The notes beneath the pieces were generated by a model. The model was not told the origin of the DNA. It searched no databases and saw nothing but the letters and a program-made list of their open reading frames with translations. From Streptomyces griseocarneus (lineage in GTDB: Bacteria > Actinomycetota > Actinomycetes > Streptomycetales > Streptomycetaceae), in assembly GCF_014655595.1 (NCBI RefSeq), contig NZ_BNBL01000007.1, positions 139,909-203,908 of the forward strand: a DNA stretch of 64,000 bases, written 5' to 3'. This document shows positions 1 to 8,012 of the stretch, in pieces; the stretch's first letter is position 1; each line of letters starts with the position of its first letter. A program made the position numbers and the translations under genes.

Positions 1-1
1 A

Positions 2-265
2 GAGAACGCCGTCTATCTGATGTGCACGCACGGCGACGTCGTCAAGGCCGTCGTCGCCGACGCCCTCGGCCTGCACCTCGACCACTTCCAGCGGATCACC
101 GCCGACCCGTGCTCGGTCACCGCCGTCCGCTACACCCGGCTGCGGCCGTTCCTGCTGCGCCTCGGCGACACCGGCGACCTCGCCGGGCTCGCCCCGGCCG
201 AGGCGGCCCGTGAGGAGGGCCACAGCGAGGACGCGGCCGTGGGCGGCGGCGCGGGGGCCCCGTGA
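2..265 (+). CDS. Histidine phosphatase family protein, C-terminal part (cut by window edge)
   Basis: The reading frame is open from base 2 and ends at TGA 263-265, so only about the last 87 residues are present. The visible CTHGDVVKA is the second histidine motif of the phosphoglycerate-mutase/acid-phosphatase fold, in which the His takes part in phospho-transfer. The tail is Ala/Glu/Gly-rich and looks disordered. The following genes (a DUF3090 protein, a PI3K-like kinase-fold protein and mshC) match the conserved actinobacterial set in which this gene is named an MSMEG_4193-type putative phosphomutase (TIGR03848). That family name is recalled from knowledge. The substrate is unknown and the N-terminal RHG motif lies outside the window. 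Confidence 0.8.
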   Translation, partial: ENAVYLMCTHGDVVKAVVADALGLHLDHFQRITADPCSVTAVRYTRLRPFLLRLGDTGDLAGLAPAEAAREEGHSEDAAVGGGAGAP

Positions 266-358
266 TCGACCGGCGCAGTAGGGTGGTGACGCGGGACCGC
301 CCCTGATCCCGCACCCGGAACAGTCACTTCCGACCACCGAACCCAATGGAGCAGGACG

Positions 359-949
359 TTGTCCCGTCAGGTGTTCCTCTTTGACCCGCCGGACCGCTTC
401 GTCGCCGGTACGGTCGGGCTGCCGGGCCGCCGCACTTTCTTCCTCCAGGCCACCGCCGGCGGCCGGACCACCAGCGTCGCCCTGGAGAAGGCCCAGGTCG
501 AGGCGCTCGCCGAGCGCATCGACGAGCTGCTGGACGAGGTGGTCCGGCGCACCGGGGGCAGTGCCCCGGTGCCCGCCGTGGCCCCCGTCGAGTTCACCGA
601 CACCGCCCCCCTGGAGACTCCCGTCGAGGAGGAGTTCCGGGTCGGCACCATGGCGCTGGCCTGGGACGGCGACGGCCAGCGCATGGTGGTCGAGGCCCAG
701 GCCCTGGTCGAGCTGGAGGCGGACACCGACGAGGACCTCGCCGAGGCCGAGGAACGGTTGCTGCAGGACGAGCTGAACGGCCCGCCGATGCTGCGGGTGC
801 GGCTGACCGGAACCATGGCCCGGGCCTTCGCCAAGCGCGCCCTGGAAGTCGTCAACGCCGGCCGGCCCCCGTGCCCGCTGTGCAGCCTGCCGCTCGACCC
901 GGAGGGACACGTATGTCCGCGCCAGAACGGATACCGCCGCGGAGCCTGA
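359..949 (+). CDS. DUF3090 family protein (TIGR03847-like)
   Basis: This 196-residue cytosolic protein starts at TTG 359, preceded by the weak site GGAGCAGGA. The N-terminus (SRQVFLFDPPDRFVAGTVG) is characteristic of DUF3090. The middle is acidic. The C-terminus carries a CPLC-x9-C pattern that could hold a metal (Cys codons near 871-915), typical of the family. Its end overlaps the start of the next gene by 37 bases, so the two are almost certainly translationally coupled. No biochemical function is known to me. The constant neighbours (a phosphatase, a kinase-like protein and mshC) are the best clue to its role. Confidence 0.85.
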   Translation: MSRQVFLFDPPDRFVAGTVGLPGRRTFFLQATAGGRTTSVALEKAQVEALAERIDELLDEVVRRTGGSAPVPAVAPVEFTDTAPLETPVEEEFRVGTMALAWDGDGQRMVVEAQALVELEADTDEDLAEAEERLLQDELNGPPMLRVRLTGTMARAFAKRALEVVNAGRPPCPLCSLPLDPEGHVCPRQNGYRRGA

Positions 950-1809
950 GCCCGCACGAGCTGCTGGCCGAGGGCGAGCTGACGGTGCGTGGGCAGATCC
1001 GCGAGGCGTCCAACGCGGTGCTCTACTGCACGGTCGAGTACGAGGGCGTGAGCGCCGCCTGCGTGTACAAGCCGGTCGCGGGGGAGCGGCCGCTGTGGGA
1101 CTTCCCCGACGGCACCCTCGCCCAGCGCGAGGTGGCGGCCTACGAGCTCTCCGAGGCCATGGGCTGGGGCCTGGTACCGCCCACGGTGCTGCGCGACGGG
1201 CCGTACGGGCCGGGGATGTGCCAGCTGTGGATCGAGGCCAGTGAGGCGAGCGATGCCGGCGAGGCCGACGAGACCGACGGGGCCTCCGAGGAAACCGACG
1301 AGGCCTCCGGGGAAGGAGCCGGGCAGGACCGGCTGCTGGCCCTGGTCGAGGGCGACGAGCCCGGCCCCGGCTGGAAGGCCGTCGGCTACGCCGACGTGGG
1401 GGAGAACCGCACCGCGCTGCTCGTCCACGCCGACGACGAGCGGCTGCGCCGGCTGGCCGTCCTCGACGCCGTGATCAACAACGGTGACCGCAAGGGCGGC
1501 CACCTGCTGCCCGCCGCCGACGGGCGGCTCTACGCCATCGACCACGGTGTGACCTTCAACGCGGACGACAAGCTGCGCACGCTGCTGTGGGGCTGGGCGG
1601 GCGAGCCGCTGACCGAGGAGGCCCTGGCGGCCCTACGGCGACTTTCGGCCGATCTGGCCGAGGACCGCCCGCTGGCCGCCCGGCTGGCGGAGCTCATCAC
1701 CCCGGCCGAGATCGATGCGCTCAGGGCGCGGGTGGCCGACCTCCTGCGCACCGGGCGCCACCGAGAGCCCAGTGGTCAGTGGCCGGCGATCCCCTGGCCG
1801 CCGGTCTAG
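913..1809 (+). CDS. SCO1664-family PI3K-like kinase-fold protein (TIGR03843)
   Basis: 298 residues. I chose ATG 913 because GGAGGG sits 7-12 bases upstream; an earlier in-frame ATG at 871 lies deep inside the preceding gene without a ribosome site. Kinase-like features visible are Lys53 in a VYKP strand, an NGDRKGGH catalytic-loop motif at 190-197 (Asp192), and a DHG triplet at 210-212 in the place of DFG. These resemble the PI3/4-kinase catalytic core. Residues about 108-140 are a low-complexity acidic insert of repeated Glu/Asp/Ala/Ser. It probably acts with the phosphatase and DUF3090 protein upstream. Kinase activity is inferred, and the substrate is unknown. Confidence 0.8.
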   Translation: MSAPERIPPRSLSPHELLAEGELTVRGQIREASNAVLYCTVEYEGVSAACVYKPVAGERPLWDFPDGTLAQREVAAYELSEAMGWGLVPPTVLRDGPYGPGMCQLWIEASEASDAGEADETDGASEETDEASGEGAGQDRLLALVEGDEPGPGWKAVGYADVGENRTALLVHADDERLRRLAVLDAVINNGDRKGGHLLPAADGRLYAIDHGVTFNADDKLRTLLWGWAGEPLTEEALAALRRLSADLAEDRPLAARLAELITPAEIDALRARVADLLRTGRHREPSGQWPAIPWPPV

Positions 1810-1988
1810 GGCTTGCCCCGCGGCGGTGTGCGGGCGCGTGGAGTGGGCTGGCGCGGGCTGGAGCGGGCGCCATGCGGCCGTGGAACCGTTTCCGCAGCAC
1901 ACTGGACAGCGTGTGCGCAAGAGGGCCTCTTCGGCCAAGAGGGCGGTCCGGTTCGTATCCGGAACGTGCATCCGGTTACGCTCGGGGC

Positions 1989-3218
1989 ATGCATGCCTGG
2001 CCCGCTTCTGAGGTGCCCGCCCTGCCCGGCAGTGGCCGCGACCTCCGGATCCACGACACCGCGACCGGTGAGCGAGTGACCCTCGCCCCCGGTCCCGTCG
2101 CCCGTCTCTACGTGTGCGGCATCACGCCGTACGACGCCACCCACATGGGGCACGCGGCGACCTACAACGCGTTCGACCTGGTGCAGCGCGTGTGGCTCGA
2201 CACCAAGCGGCAGGTTCACTACGTCCAGAACGTCACCGACATCGACGACCCGCTGCTGGAGCGGGCCATCGCCAACGGGGACGACTGGACCGCCCTCGCC
2301 GAGCGCGAGACGGCCCTCTTCCGCGAGGACATGACCGCCCTGCGCCTGCTCCCGCCCCGCCACTACGTGGGTGCCGTGGAGTCGATACCCAAGATCGTCC
2401 CCCTGGTGGAGCGGCTGCGCGACGCCGGTGCCGCCTACGAACTCGACGGGGACATCTACTTCTCCGTCGCCTCCGACCCCTCCTTCGGCGGCGTCTCCCA
2501 CCTCGACGCCGAGGCGATGCGCCTGCTGTCCGCCGAGCGCGGCGGCGACCCGGAGCGCCCCGGCAAGAAGAACCCCGTCGACCCCATGCTGTGGATGGCC
2601 GCCCGCCCGGGCGAACCCAGCTGGGACGGCGCCTCCCTCGGTCCCGGCCGCCCCGGCTGGCACATCGAGTGCGTCGCCATCGCCCTCGAGCACCTCGGCA
2701 TGGGCTTCGACGTCCAGGGCGGCGGCTCGGACCTGATCTTCCCGCACCACGAGATGGGCGCCTCGCACGCCCAGGCGCTCACCGGCGAGAACCCCTTCGC
2801 CAAGACCTACGTGCACGCCGGCATGGTCGCCCTCCACGGCGAGAAGATGTCGAAGTCGAAGGGCAACCTCGTCTTCGTCTCCAAGCTGCGCCGCGACGGC
2901 GTGGACCCGGCCGCCATCCGGCTCACGCTGCTGGCCCACCACTACCGCGCCGACTGGGAGTGGACGGACGCCGTGCTGGCCGAGGCCGTGGAGCGCCTGG
3001 ACCGCTGGCGTGCCGCCGTCTCCCGCCCCGACGGCCCCTCCGCCGACGCGCTCGTCGAGGAGATCCGCGAGGCCCTCGCCGACGACCTCGACGCCCCGGC
3101 CGCGCTCGCCGCGGTCGACCGCTGGGCAGCGGCGCAGGCCGCCACGGGCGGTACGGACGAGGGCGCGCCGGGCCTGGTCTCCCGCGCGGTGGACGCGCTG
3201 CTGGGCGTGGCGCTGTAA
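1989..3218 (+). CDS. mshC: Cysteine:1D-myo-inositol 2-amino-2-deoxy-alpha-D-glucopyranoside ligase
   Basis: MshC joins cysteine to GlcN-Ins in an ATP-dependent step of mycothiol synthesis. It is a class-I cysteinyl-tRNA-synthetase relative without a tRNA-binding tail. The 409-residue length is normal. Cys43 (YVCGITPYD), the Cys of IECVAIA and the His of FPHHE are the expected zinc ligands. THMGHA at 51-56 is the HIGH-type motif and GEKMSKSKG is the KMSKS loop. The start ATG 1989 gives the expected N-terminus. It has only a weak GGGG before it and a TTACGCT box about 7 bases upstream, so a short-leader or leaderless transcript is possible. A 179-base gap separates it from the kinase-like gene. 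Confidence 0.95.
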   Translation: MHAWPASEVPALPGSGRDLRIHDTATGERVTLAPGPVARLYVCGITPYDATHMGHAATYNAFDLVQRVWLDTKRQVHYVQNVTDIDDPLLERAIANGDDWTALAERETALFREDMTALRLLPPRHYVGAVESIPKIVPLVERLRDAGAAYELDGDIYFSVASDPSFGGVSHLDAEAMRLLSAERGGDPERPGKKNPVDPMLWMAARPGEPSWDGASLGPGRPGWHIECVAIALEHLGMGFDVQGGGSDLIFPHHEMGASHAQALTGENPFAKTYVHAGMVALHGEKMSKSKGNLVFVSKLRRDGVDPAAIRLTLLAHHYRADWEWTDAVLAEAVERLDRWRAAVSRPDGPSADALVEEIREALADDLDAPAALAAVDRWAAAQAATGGTDEGAPGLVSRAVDALLGVAL

Positions 3219-3242
3219 GGCGCTCGGCAAGGGCGTGGGCAA

Positions 3243-3260
3243 GGGAGCCGTGCGGCTCCC
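3243..3260 (+). terminator. Short hairpin after mshC
   Basis: An 8-bp perfect stem (GGGAGCCG/CGGCTCCC) with a 2-base gap lies 25 bases after the mshC stop. It may be a first termination element ahead of the longer hairpin at 3276-3311. Confidence 0.45.
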
Positions 3261-3275
3261 GCCCGAGTGGTTGAG

Positions 3276-3311
3276 GGGGCGCTCCCCGCGGGATTCCGCG
3301 GGGAGCGCCCC
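3276..3311 (+). terminator. Rho-independent type terminator of mshC
   Basis: Perfect 16-bp inverted repeat (3276-3291 against 3296-3311) with a GATT loop, followed by GTTCGTTT. The long GC-only stem with a poor T tract is typical of Streptomyces terminators. It separates mshC from the GH31 gene. Confidence 0.8.
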
Positions 3312-3389
3312 GTTCGTTTGAGATAAGTCCACGGGCCCGGTGCGGCAGTCCATGGTCGTGTACACGCCCAGTGCACTATTCACGCGGTC

Positions 3390-5654
3390 ATGAGCATGCG
3401 ACAGCGAACACGACGGCTGAGAGCGGTGGTCGCCACCGCTCTCCTGGCAGTGGTGGCGACCATGGCCGGCCCGGTGCGCGGAGCACAGGCCGTCGCCGCC
3501 GAGGAGACCGTGGGCGACGTCACCGGCTTCGCGACGGCCGGGCCCGTCTTCCACCTCCGGGCGGGCAGGGCGGCGGTGCGGGTCAGCTTCGTGACGGTGG
3601 ACTCGTTCCGCCTGGAGCTCGCGCCGGACGGCGAGTTCACCGACCCCACCGGCAAGGACATCACCCAGCGCCAGGGGCCGCCCCCGGCGACCCGCTGGCG
3701 CGAGCGGGGCGACCGCTACGAGCTGAGCACGGCGGCGGTCACCCTCCGCGCGTACAAGAGCCCGCTGCGCTTCGCCCTCCACCGCGCCGACGGATCCCGG
3801 CTGTGGGCCGAGACCAAGGGCCTGACCTGGAACGCGGACCGCACCACCCAGACCCTCGCGCGCGGCACGGACGAGCAGTTCTTCGGCGCCGGGATGCAGA
3901 ACGGGCGCGGCAACACCTCGCACCGCGGCAAGACGGTCGAGGTCGGGGTGGACTACAACTGGAACGACGGAGGGCACCCGAACTCGGTGCCCTTCTACCT
4001 GTCGTCGGCGGGATACGGCGTCTACCGCAACACCTACGCGCCCAATACGTACGCCTTCGCCGACCCCGTGACGGCGAGCGCGCGGGAGCGGCGCTTCGAC
4101 GCGTACTACTTCGCCGGCACGTCGGCGAAGGACGTCATAGGCCAGTACACGCGCCTGACCGGGCGTCCCTTCCTGCCACCGCTCTACGGCCTGGAGATCG
4201 GCGACTCGGACTGCTACCTCCACAACAAGAACCGTGGCGAGCGGCGCACGCTGGACGCCCTGAAGGTCGCCGACGGCTACGTGGCCAACGACCTGCCGCT
4301 CGGCTGGATGCTCGTCAACGACGGCTACGGCTGCGGCTACGAGAACCTGGGCGAGGTGAACAAGGGGCTCGGCGACCGCAAGATGAAGATGGGCCTGTGG
4401 ACCGAGGACGGCCTCGACAGGCTCGGCGAGCAGGTGAGGGCCGGCCAGCGGGTCGCCAAGCTGGACGTCGCCTGGGTCGGCGACGGCTACAAGTTCGCCC
4501 TCGACGGCTGCAAGGACGCCTACAAGGGCATCGAGGACAACAGCGACGCCCGCGGCTTCACCTGGGCCCCCGAGAGCTGGTCCGGCGCCCAGCGCTGCGG
4601 AGTGCAGTGGTCCGGCGACCAGAAGGGCTCGTGGGAGTACATCCGCTGGCAGATCCCGACGTACGCGGGCGCCACGATGTCGGGCCTGGCCTACACGACG
4701 GGCGACGTGGACGGCATCTTCGGCGGCAGCCCGAAGACGTACGTGCGCGACCTGCAGTGGAAGGCCTTCCTGCCGGCCGTGATGACCATGGACGGCTGGG
4801 CGCCGAGCGACAAGCAGCCGTGGCGGTACGGCGAGCCGTACACCTCGATCAACCGCAAGTACCTGAAGCTGAAGGAGTCGCTGCTGCCGTACATGTACTC
4901 CTACGCGGCCCAGGCGACCCGCACGGGCGTCGGGCCGGTGCGCCCGCTGGCGCTGGAGTACCCGGACGATCCCAAGGCGTCGTCGGACGCGGCGAAGTAC
5001 GAGTTCCTGACGGGTGAGTACTTCCTCGTGGCGCCCGTCCACGAGGACACCGACGTCCGCAACGGCATCTACCTTCCCAAGGGCACCTGGACCGACTACT
5101 GGACGGGCCGTACGTACGAGGGCCCGACCACCGTGAACGGCTACCGCGCACCGCTGGACACGCTGCCGCTGTTCGTCAAGGCCGGTGCGAACATCCCGAT
5201 GTGGCCCGGCATCCGCTCCCACGAGGACCGCACGGCCGGCTCCCCGGTGGCGTGGGACGTCTACCCGCAGGGCACTTCGTCGTTCACCCTGTACGAGGAC
5301 GACGGCGTCACCCGCGCCCACCGCTCGGGCGCCTTCGCGGAGCAGAAACTGACGGTCCGGGCGCCCGCGACCGCCGGTCCGGGCGACGTGACGCTGTCCC
5401 TGAGCCCCCTGACCGGCGACTACCGGGGCAAGCAGACGGCCCGCCCGAACCACTTCACGGTCCACACCGCCACGGCCCCGGCCGCCGCCACCCTGGACGG
5501 GCGGCCCCTGCCGAGGCTCGACTCGAAGGAGGCCTTCGATGCGGCCGACGAGGGCTGGTGGTACGACGCCGCCGACCGGGGCGGCGTGGTGCGGGCCAAG
5601 ACGGGCGTCCGGCCGACGGACCGGGGGCTGACGCTGGCGCTGCGGGCGGGGTGA
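3390..5654 (+). CDS. Secreted glycoside hydrolase family 31 enzyme
   Basis: 754 residues beginning with an Arg-rich n-region and a hydrophobic signal segment (about 10-37, probable cleavage after AQAVA). Order of domains: N-terminal beta-sandwich (about 45-255), a TIM barrel (about 260-600) and a C-terminal beta region with the YEDDG signature of DUF5110-type domains. The barrel contains GLWTEDG, KLDVAW (Asp359, candidate nucleophile) and QWSGDQ (Asp410, candidate acid/base), an arrangement seen in GH31 alpha-glycosidases. It should release alpha-linked sugars from oligo- or polysaccharides outside the cell. The exact substrate (glucose, xylose, galactose or GalNAc) cannot be read from the sequence. 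A second ATG at 3396 is an alternative start. Confidence 0.85.
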   Translation: MSMRQRTRRLRAVVATALLAVVATMAGPVRGAQAVAAEETVGDVTGFATAGPVFHLRAGRAAVRVSFVTVDSFRLELAPDGEFTDPTGKDITQRQGPPPATRWRERGDRYELSTAAVTLRAYKSPLRFALHRADGSRLWAETKGLTWNADRTTQTLARGTDEQFFGAGMQNGRGNTSHRGKTVEVGVDYNWNDGGHPNSVPFYLSSAGYGVYRNTYAPNTYAFADPVTASARERRFDAYYFAGTSAKDVIGQYTRLTGRPFLPPLYGLEIGDSDCYLHNKNRGERRTLDALKVADGYVANDLPLGWMLVNDGYGCGYENLGEVNKGLGDRKMKMGLWTEDGLDRLGEQVRAGQRVAKLDVAWVGDGYKFALDGCKDAYKGIEDNSDARGFTWAPESWSGAQRCGVQWSGDQKGSWEYIRWQIPTYAGATMSGLAYTTGDVDGIFGGSPKTYVRDLQWKAFLPAVMTMDGWAPSDKQPWRYGEPYTSINRKYLKLKESLLPYMYSYAAQATRTGVGPVRPLALEYPDDPKASSDAAKYEFLTGEYFLVAPVHEDTDVRNGIYLPKGTWTDYWTGRTYEGPTTVNGYRAPLDTLPLFVKAGANIPMWPGIRSHEDRTAGSPVAWDVYPQGTSSFTLYEDDGVTRAHRSGAFAEQKLTVRAPATAGPGDVTLSLSPLTGDYRGKQTARPNHFTVHTATAPAAATLDGRPLPRLDSKEAFDAADEGWWYDAADRGGVVRAKTGVRPTDRGLTLALRAG

Positions 5655-5671
5655 TCCCGGCCGGCCGCGCC

Positions 5672-6151
5672 TCAGGGCCGGCGGGGGAGCACCGGCGGCT
5701 CGCCCTTGGTCCAGACGATGTGCAGGGCCATCCGGCGCAGGCGCCAGCCGTCGGGAGTGCGGACCGCTTCGGCCTCGACGTGGCCACCGGACTCGAAGAG
5801 GCGCTCGGGGGCACCGAGCACGTGGGTGCTGAGCTGGTTCCAGCGGACGGTGGCGCGGTCGCCGTGGAGGTCGACGGCGATGTTCGAACCGAAGTGGACG
5901 GTGCGCTCGAAGAGCGCCATGGCGTCGCGGGTGGAGGTCAGCTGGGCCTCGGCGCCTTCGTGCGTGCCCACCGGCGTCCGCGTGGACGCGTCCTCGGTGA
6001 AGAAGGAGCGGGCCCAGTCGTCGCCGAAGGCCCGCTCGTCGAGCGAGCGGAGGTAGTCCGTGACGAGGCGCTCGATGCCGGCGCGGTCGGTGAGGGCGCG
6101 GAGTGCGGAGGTCTCGGGTGCGGAGTTCTTCTGCTGCGGTTCCATGATCAC
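5672..6151 (-). CDS. SnoaL-like / NTF2-fold protein
   Basis: 159 residues with the alpha+beta-barrel pattern of the SnoaL-like (NTF2) superfamily: N-terminal helices containing IERLVTDYLRSLDER, then WARSFFTEDA, and strands ending in GWRLRRMALHIVW. Members are small enzymes (isomerases, hydroxylases) or ligand-binding proteins, and the reaction is not predictable here. A second ATG two codons in (6145) is an equally plausible start. The gene is convergent with the GH31 gene, 17 bases stop to stop. No metabolic partner is visible next to it. Confidence 0.75.
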   Translation of the reverse strand: MIMEPQQKNSAPETSALRALTDRAGIERLVTDYLRSLDERAFGDDWARSFFTEDASTRTPVGTHEGAEAQLTSTRDAMALFERTVHFGSNIAVDLHGDRATVRWNQLSTHVLGAPERLFESGGHVEAEAVRTPDGWRLRRMALHIVWTKGEPPVLPRRP

Positions 6152-6228
6152 ATCGTGCGACCTCAGGAATGGTTGAGGTCAACCCCCGGGCCCTGGGGAA
6201 GGGTCCGGGGGTGCGGCCGGCGGGACGG

Positions 6229-7305
6229 TCAGCCGATGCGGACTCCGTACACGGACAGCGGCTCGGTCACCGGCTGGAAGTACGTCGTGCCGCCCGAGGT
6301 GCAGTCGCCGTTGCCGCCCGAGGTCAGGCCGATGGCCGTGCCGCCGTCGAAGAGGGGGCCGCCGCTGTCGCCGGGCTCGGCGCAGACGTTGGTCTGGATC
6401 AGGCCGGAGACCGTGCCCTGCGGGTACTGGACGGTGGCGTTGAGGGCCGTGACGGTGCCCCCGTGCAGCCCGGTGGTGCTGCCGCTGCGCTGCACGGCCT
6501 CGCCCACGAAGGCGTCCGCGGCCCGGGAGACGAACTGCGCCGAGCCGTTGTAGAGGTTCACCTCGCTGGGGTGCTCGATGCCGGGGTTGTACTTCACGAT
6601 CCCGTAGTCGTCGCCGGGGAAGCTGCTGCCGGCCGTGCGCCCGATCTCCCGGCCGGCCGCGTCGGTCCACACGGCCCGGCCGTTCGTGCAGTGCCCGGCG
6701 GTCAGGAAGTACGGGGTGCCGTCGCCGCCGAGCACGTTGAAGCCGAGCGAACAGCGGGCACCGCCGCTGTAGATGGCGTCGCCGCCCCGGATGAACGTCG
6801 TGAACCGCGTGTCGGTGTGGCGGGTCTCGACCTTGTCGCCGAAGGTGTCGGCCGTCGTGCTGAGGTTGCCGAACTGGGTGGTGTTCACGGTGCGGTCGGC
6901 GGTGACGACGATCTTGTTGATCCTCGGGTCCATCGCCCAGGCCGTGCCCGGCGTGTTGACCTTCTCCCGCAGCGCGGTGCCGGCCGCGTCGAGCTGCGCG
7001 GTGGTGTACTTCACCATCCTGGGCTCGGCCCCCGCGTTGCGCACCGTCGCGGCCCCGGCCTCGTCGACCACGTTCACGACGAGCTTCTTCGTGGCGGCGT
7101 CGTAGTACGACCCCGCCGCCCCCGCCTTGAGCTCGGTGGCGAGGCTCGCGGACAGCGTTCTGGCCTCCTCGCCGGAGAGCTCGCGCGGGTCCGCCGCCCG
7201 GGCCGGGCCCGCGGCGGCGCTGGGCAGGGTGAGACCGGCCGTGAGGGTCAGGGCCGCCAGGCCGGTGAGGGCGATTGCCGTGAACCGGGAGATCGAGCGC
7301 TGCAT
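6229..7305 (-). CDS. Secreted S1-family serine protease (streptogrisin/alpha-lytic type)
   Basis: 358 residues from ATG 7305, which has an excellent GGAGGA site 9 bases upstream. A signal peptide (1-about 38, ending ARA) is followed by a propeptide (about 39-170) that normally acts as a folding chaperone and is cleaved off. The mature chymotrypsin-fold domain (about 171-358) has the triad His205 (TAGHC), Asp233 (DDYGIV) and Ser314 (GDSGGP). Cys185/Cys206 and Cys308/Cys335 are positioned for disulfides. Expected product: an extracellular protease processed on export. The upstream region carries a striking inverted repeat (7380-7420) that may control it. Confidence 0.9.
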   Translation of the reverse strand: MQRSISRFTAIALTGLAALTLTAGLTLPSAAAGPARAADPRELSGEEARTLSASLATELKAGAAGSYYDAATKKLVVNVVDEAGAATVRNAGAEPRMVKYTTAQLDAAGTALREKVNTPGTAWAMDPRINKIVVTADRTVNTTQFGNLSTTADTFGDKVETRHTDTRFTTFIRGGDAIYSGGARCSLGFNVLGGDGTPYFLTAGHCTNGRAVWTDAAGREIGRTAGSSFPGDDYGIVKYNPGIEHPSEVNLYNGSAQFVSRAADAFVGEAVQRSGSTTGLHGGTVTALNATVQYPQGTVSGLIQTNVCAEPGDSGGPLFDGGTAIGLTSGGNGDCTSGGTTYFQPVTEPLSVYGVRIG

Positions 7306-7379
7306 GATCGACTGTCCTCCTGCGGATGGCGGGGCCCCCGGCCCTCGACGGGCCGGCGGCCCCGGAGGGCACGATGAGA

Positions 7380-7420
7380 GCGCACCCATCCGATTACGTG
7401 AAGTAAGCGGATGGGTGCGC
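7380..7420. repeat. 13-bp perfect inverted repeat upstream of the S1 protease
   Basis: Arms 7380-7392 (GCGCACCCATCCG) and 7408-7420 are perfectly complementary across a 15-base AT-richer spacer. It lies 75 bases before the protease start and about 100 bases after the end of the next minus-strand gene. It could be an operator, a terminator for the upstream gene, or both. Confidence 0.7.
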
Positions 7421-7478
7421 TGTGTAGCGACGCTCAAGCTAGGGGGCGCCCCCGGGGCGCACACAAGAGTGGTGAGGC

Positions 7479-7490
7479 GCGCACCCATCC
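7479..7490. repeat. Third copy of the protease-upstream repeat unit
   Basis: GCGCACCCATCC recurs here in the same orientation as the left arm of 7380-7392, 99 bases away. A third spaced copy points to a protein-binding element more than a simple terminator. Confidence 0.55.
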
Positions 7491-7521
7491 CGCCCCCGCG
7501 AGACCGGGCGCCCGCGTCGGA

Positions 7522-7875
7522 TCAGCAGGGCCGCGCCGACCGGGCCTCCAGGCCGAGGCCCGGGGTGTAGGAGCCCGGGTGGACGATGACGGCCCGGCCG
7601 GCGTAGGAGGGGCGGGGGTAGAGGCACCAGGCCAGGCTGGTCTGGTTCTTGGCGCTGCGGATGGGCGGGAGGAGGCGGGGCTCGGCGTGTTCGAGCATTC
7701 TCGGGCGGCCTCCCGCGCTGGGCTCCGACCAGGTGCACAGGCCGACCACCGGCGGGCAGATCGGCGCTCGCGCCGGCACCCGGGCCTGTGCCGTGGACGC
7801 CGGCAGCAGGGCCGCCGTTCCCACGGACGCGGTGGCGACCGCGAGCATCACCGCTTTCCTCAACGCACGCCTCAT
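7522..7875 (-). CDS. Small secreted Cys-containing protein, peptidase-inhibitor I36-like
   Basis: 117 residues from ATG 7875 with GGGAGGAA 5-12 bases upstream. There is a clear signal peptide (1-about 32, ending AQA). The mature part is about 85 residues with Cys40, Cys47, Cys84 and a C-terminal Cys117, enough for two disulfides. The pattern WCLYPRPSYAGRAVIV resembles the beta-gamma-crystallin-like strands of I36 (SMI-type) metalloprotease inhibitors, but the match is only by eye. It sits upstream of a secreted protease on the same strand, which suits an inhibitor or extracellular partner. The function is tentative. Confidence 0.65.
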   Translation of the reverse strand: MRRALRKAVMLAVATASVGTAALLPASTAQARVPARAPICPPVVGLCTWSEPSAGGRPRMLEHAEPRLLPPIRSAKNQTSLAWCLYPRPSYAGRAVIVHPGSYTPGLGLEARSARPC

Positions 7876-8012
7876 GGCCGTTCCTCCCTCGTTTCCGGCG
7901 ATGGGGCCACCGCCAGGCGGTGGCCTTTCCCGCGGACATCGCCGGCAAACGGGGGCAACACCCGCAATCCTCCGATCGGATGCGGGAAACGGCTCCGGGG
8001 CTCCGCCGCGCG

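Noticed and set aside
1806..6182. A 1458-codon open frame on the minus strand covering mshC and the GH31 gene
   Set aside because: It runs antisense to two clear genes, has Arg/Gly/Val-rich composition without any domain, and arises from the high GC bias that removes stop codons.
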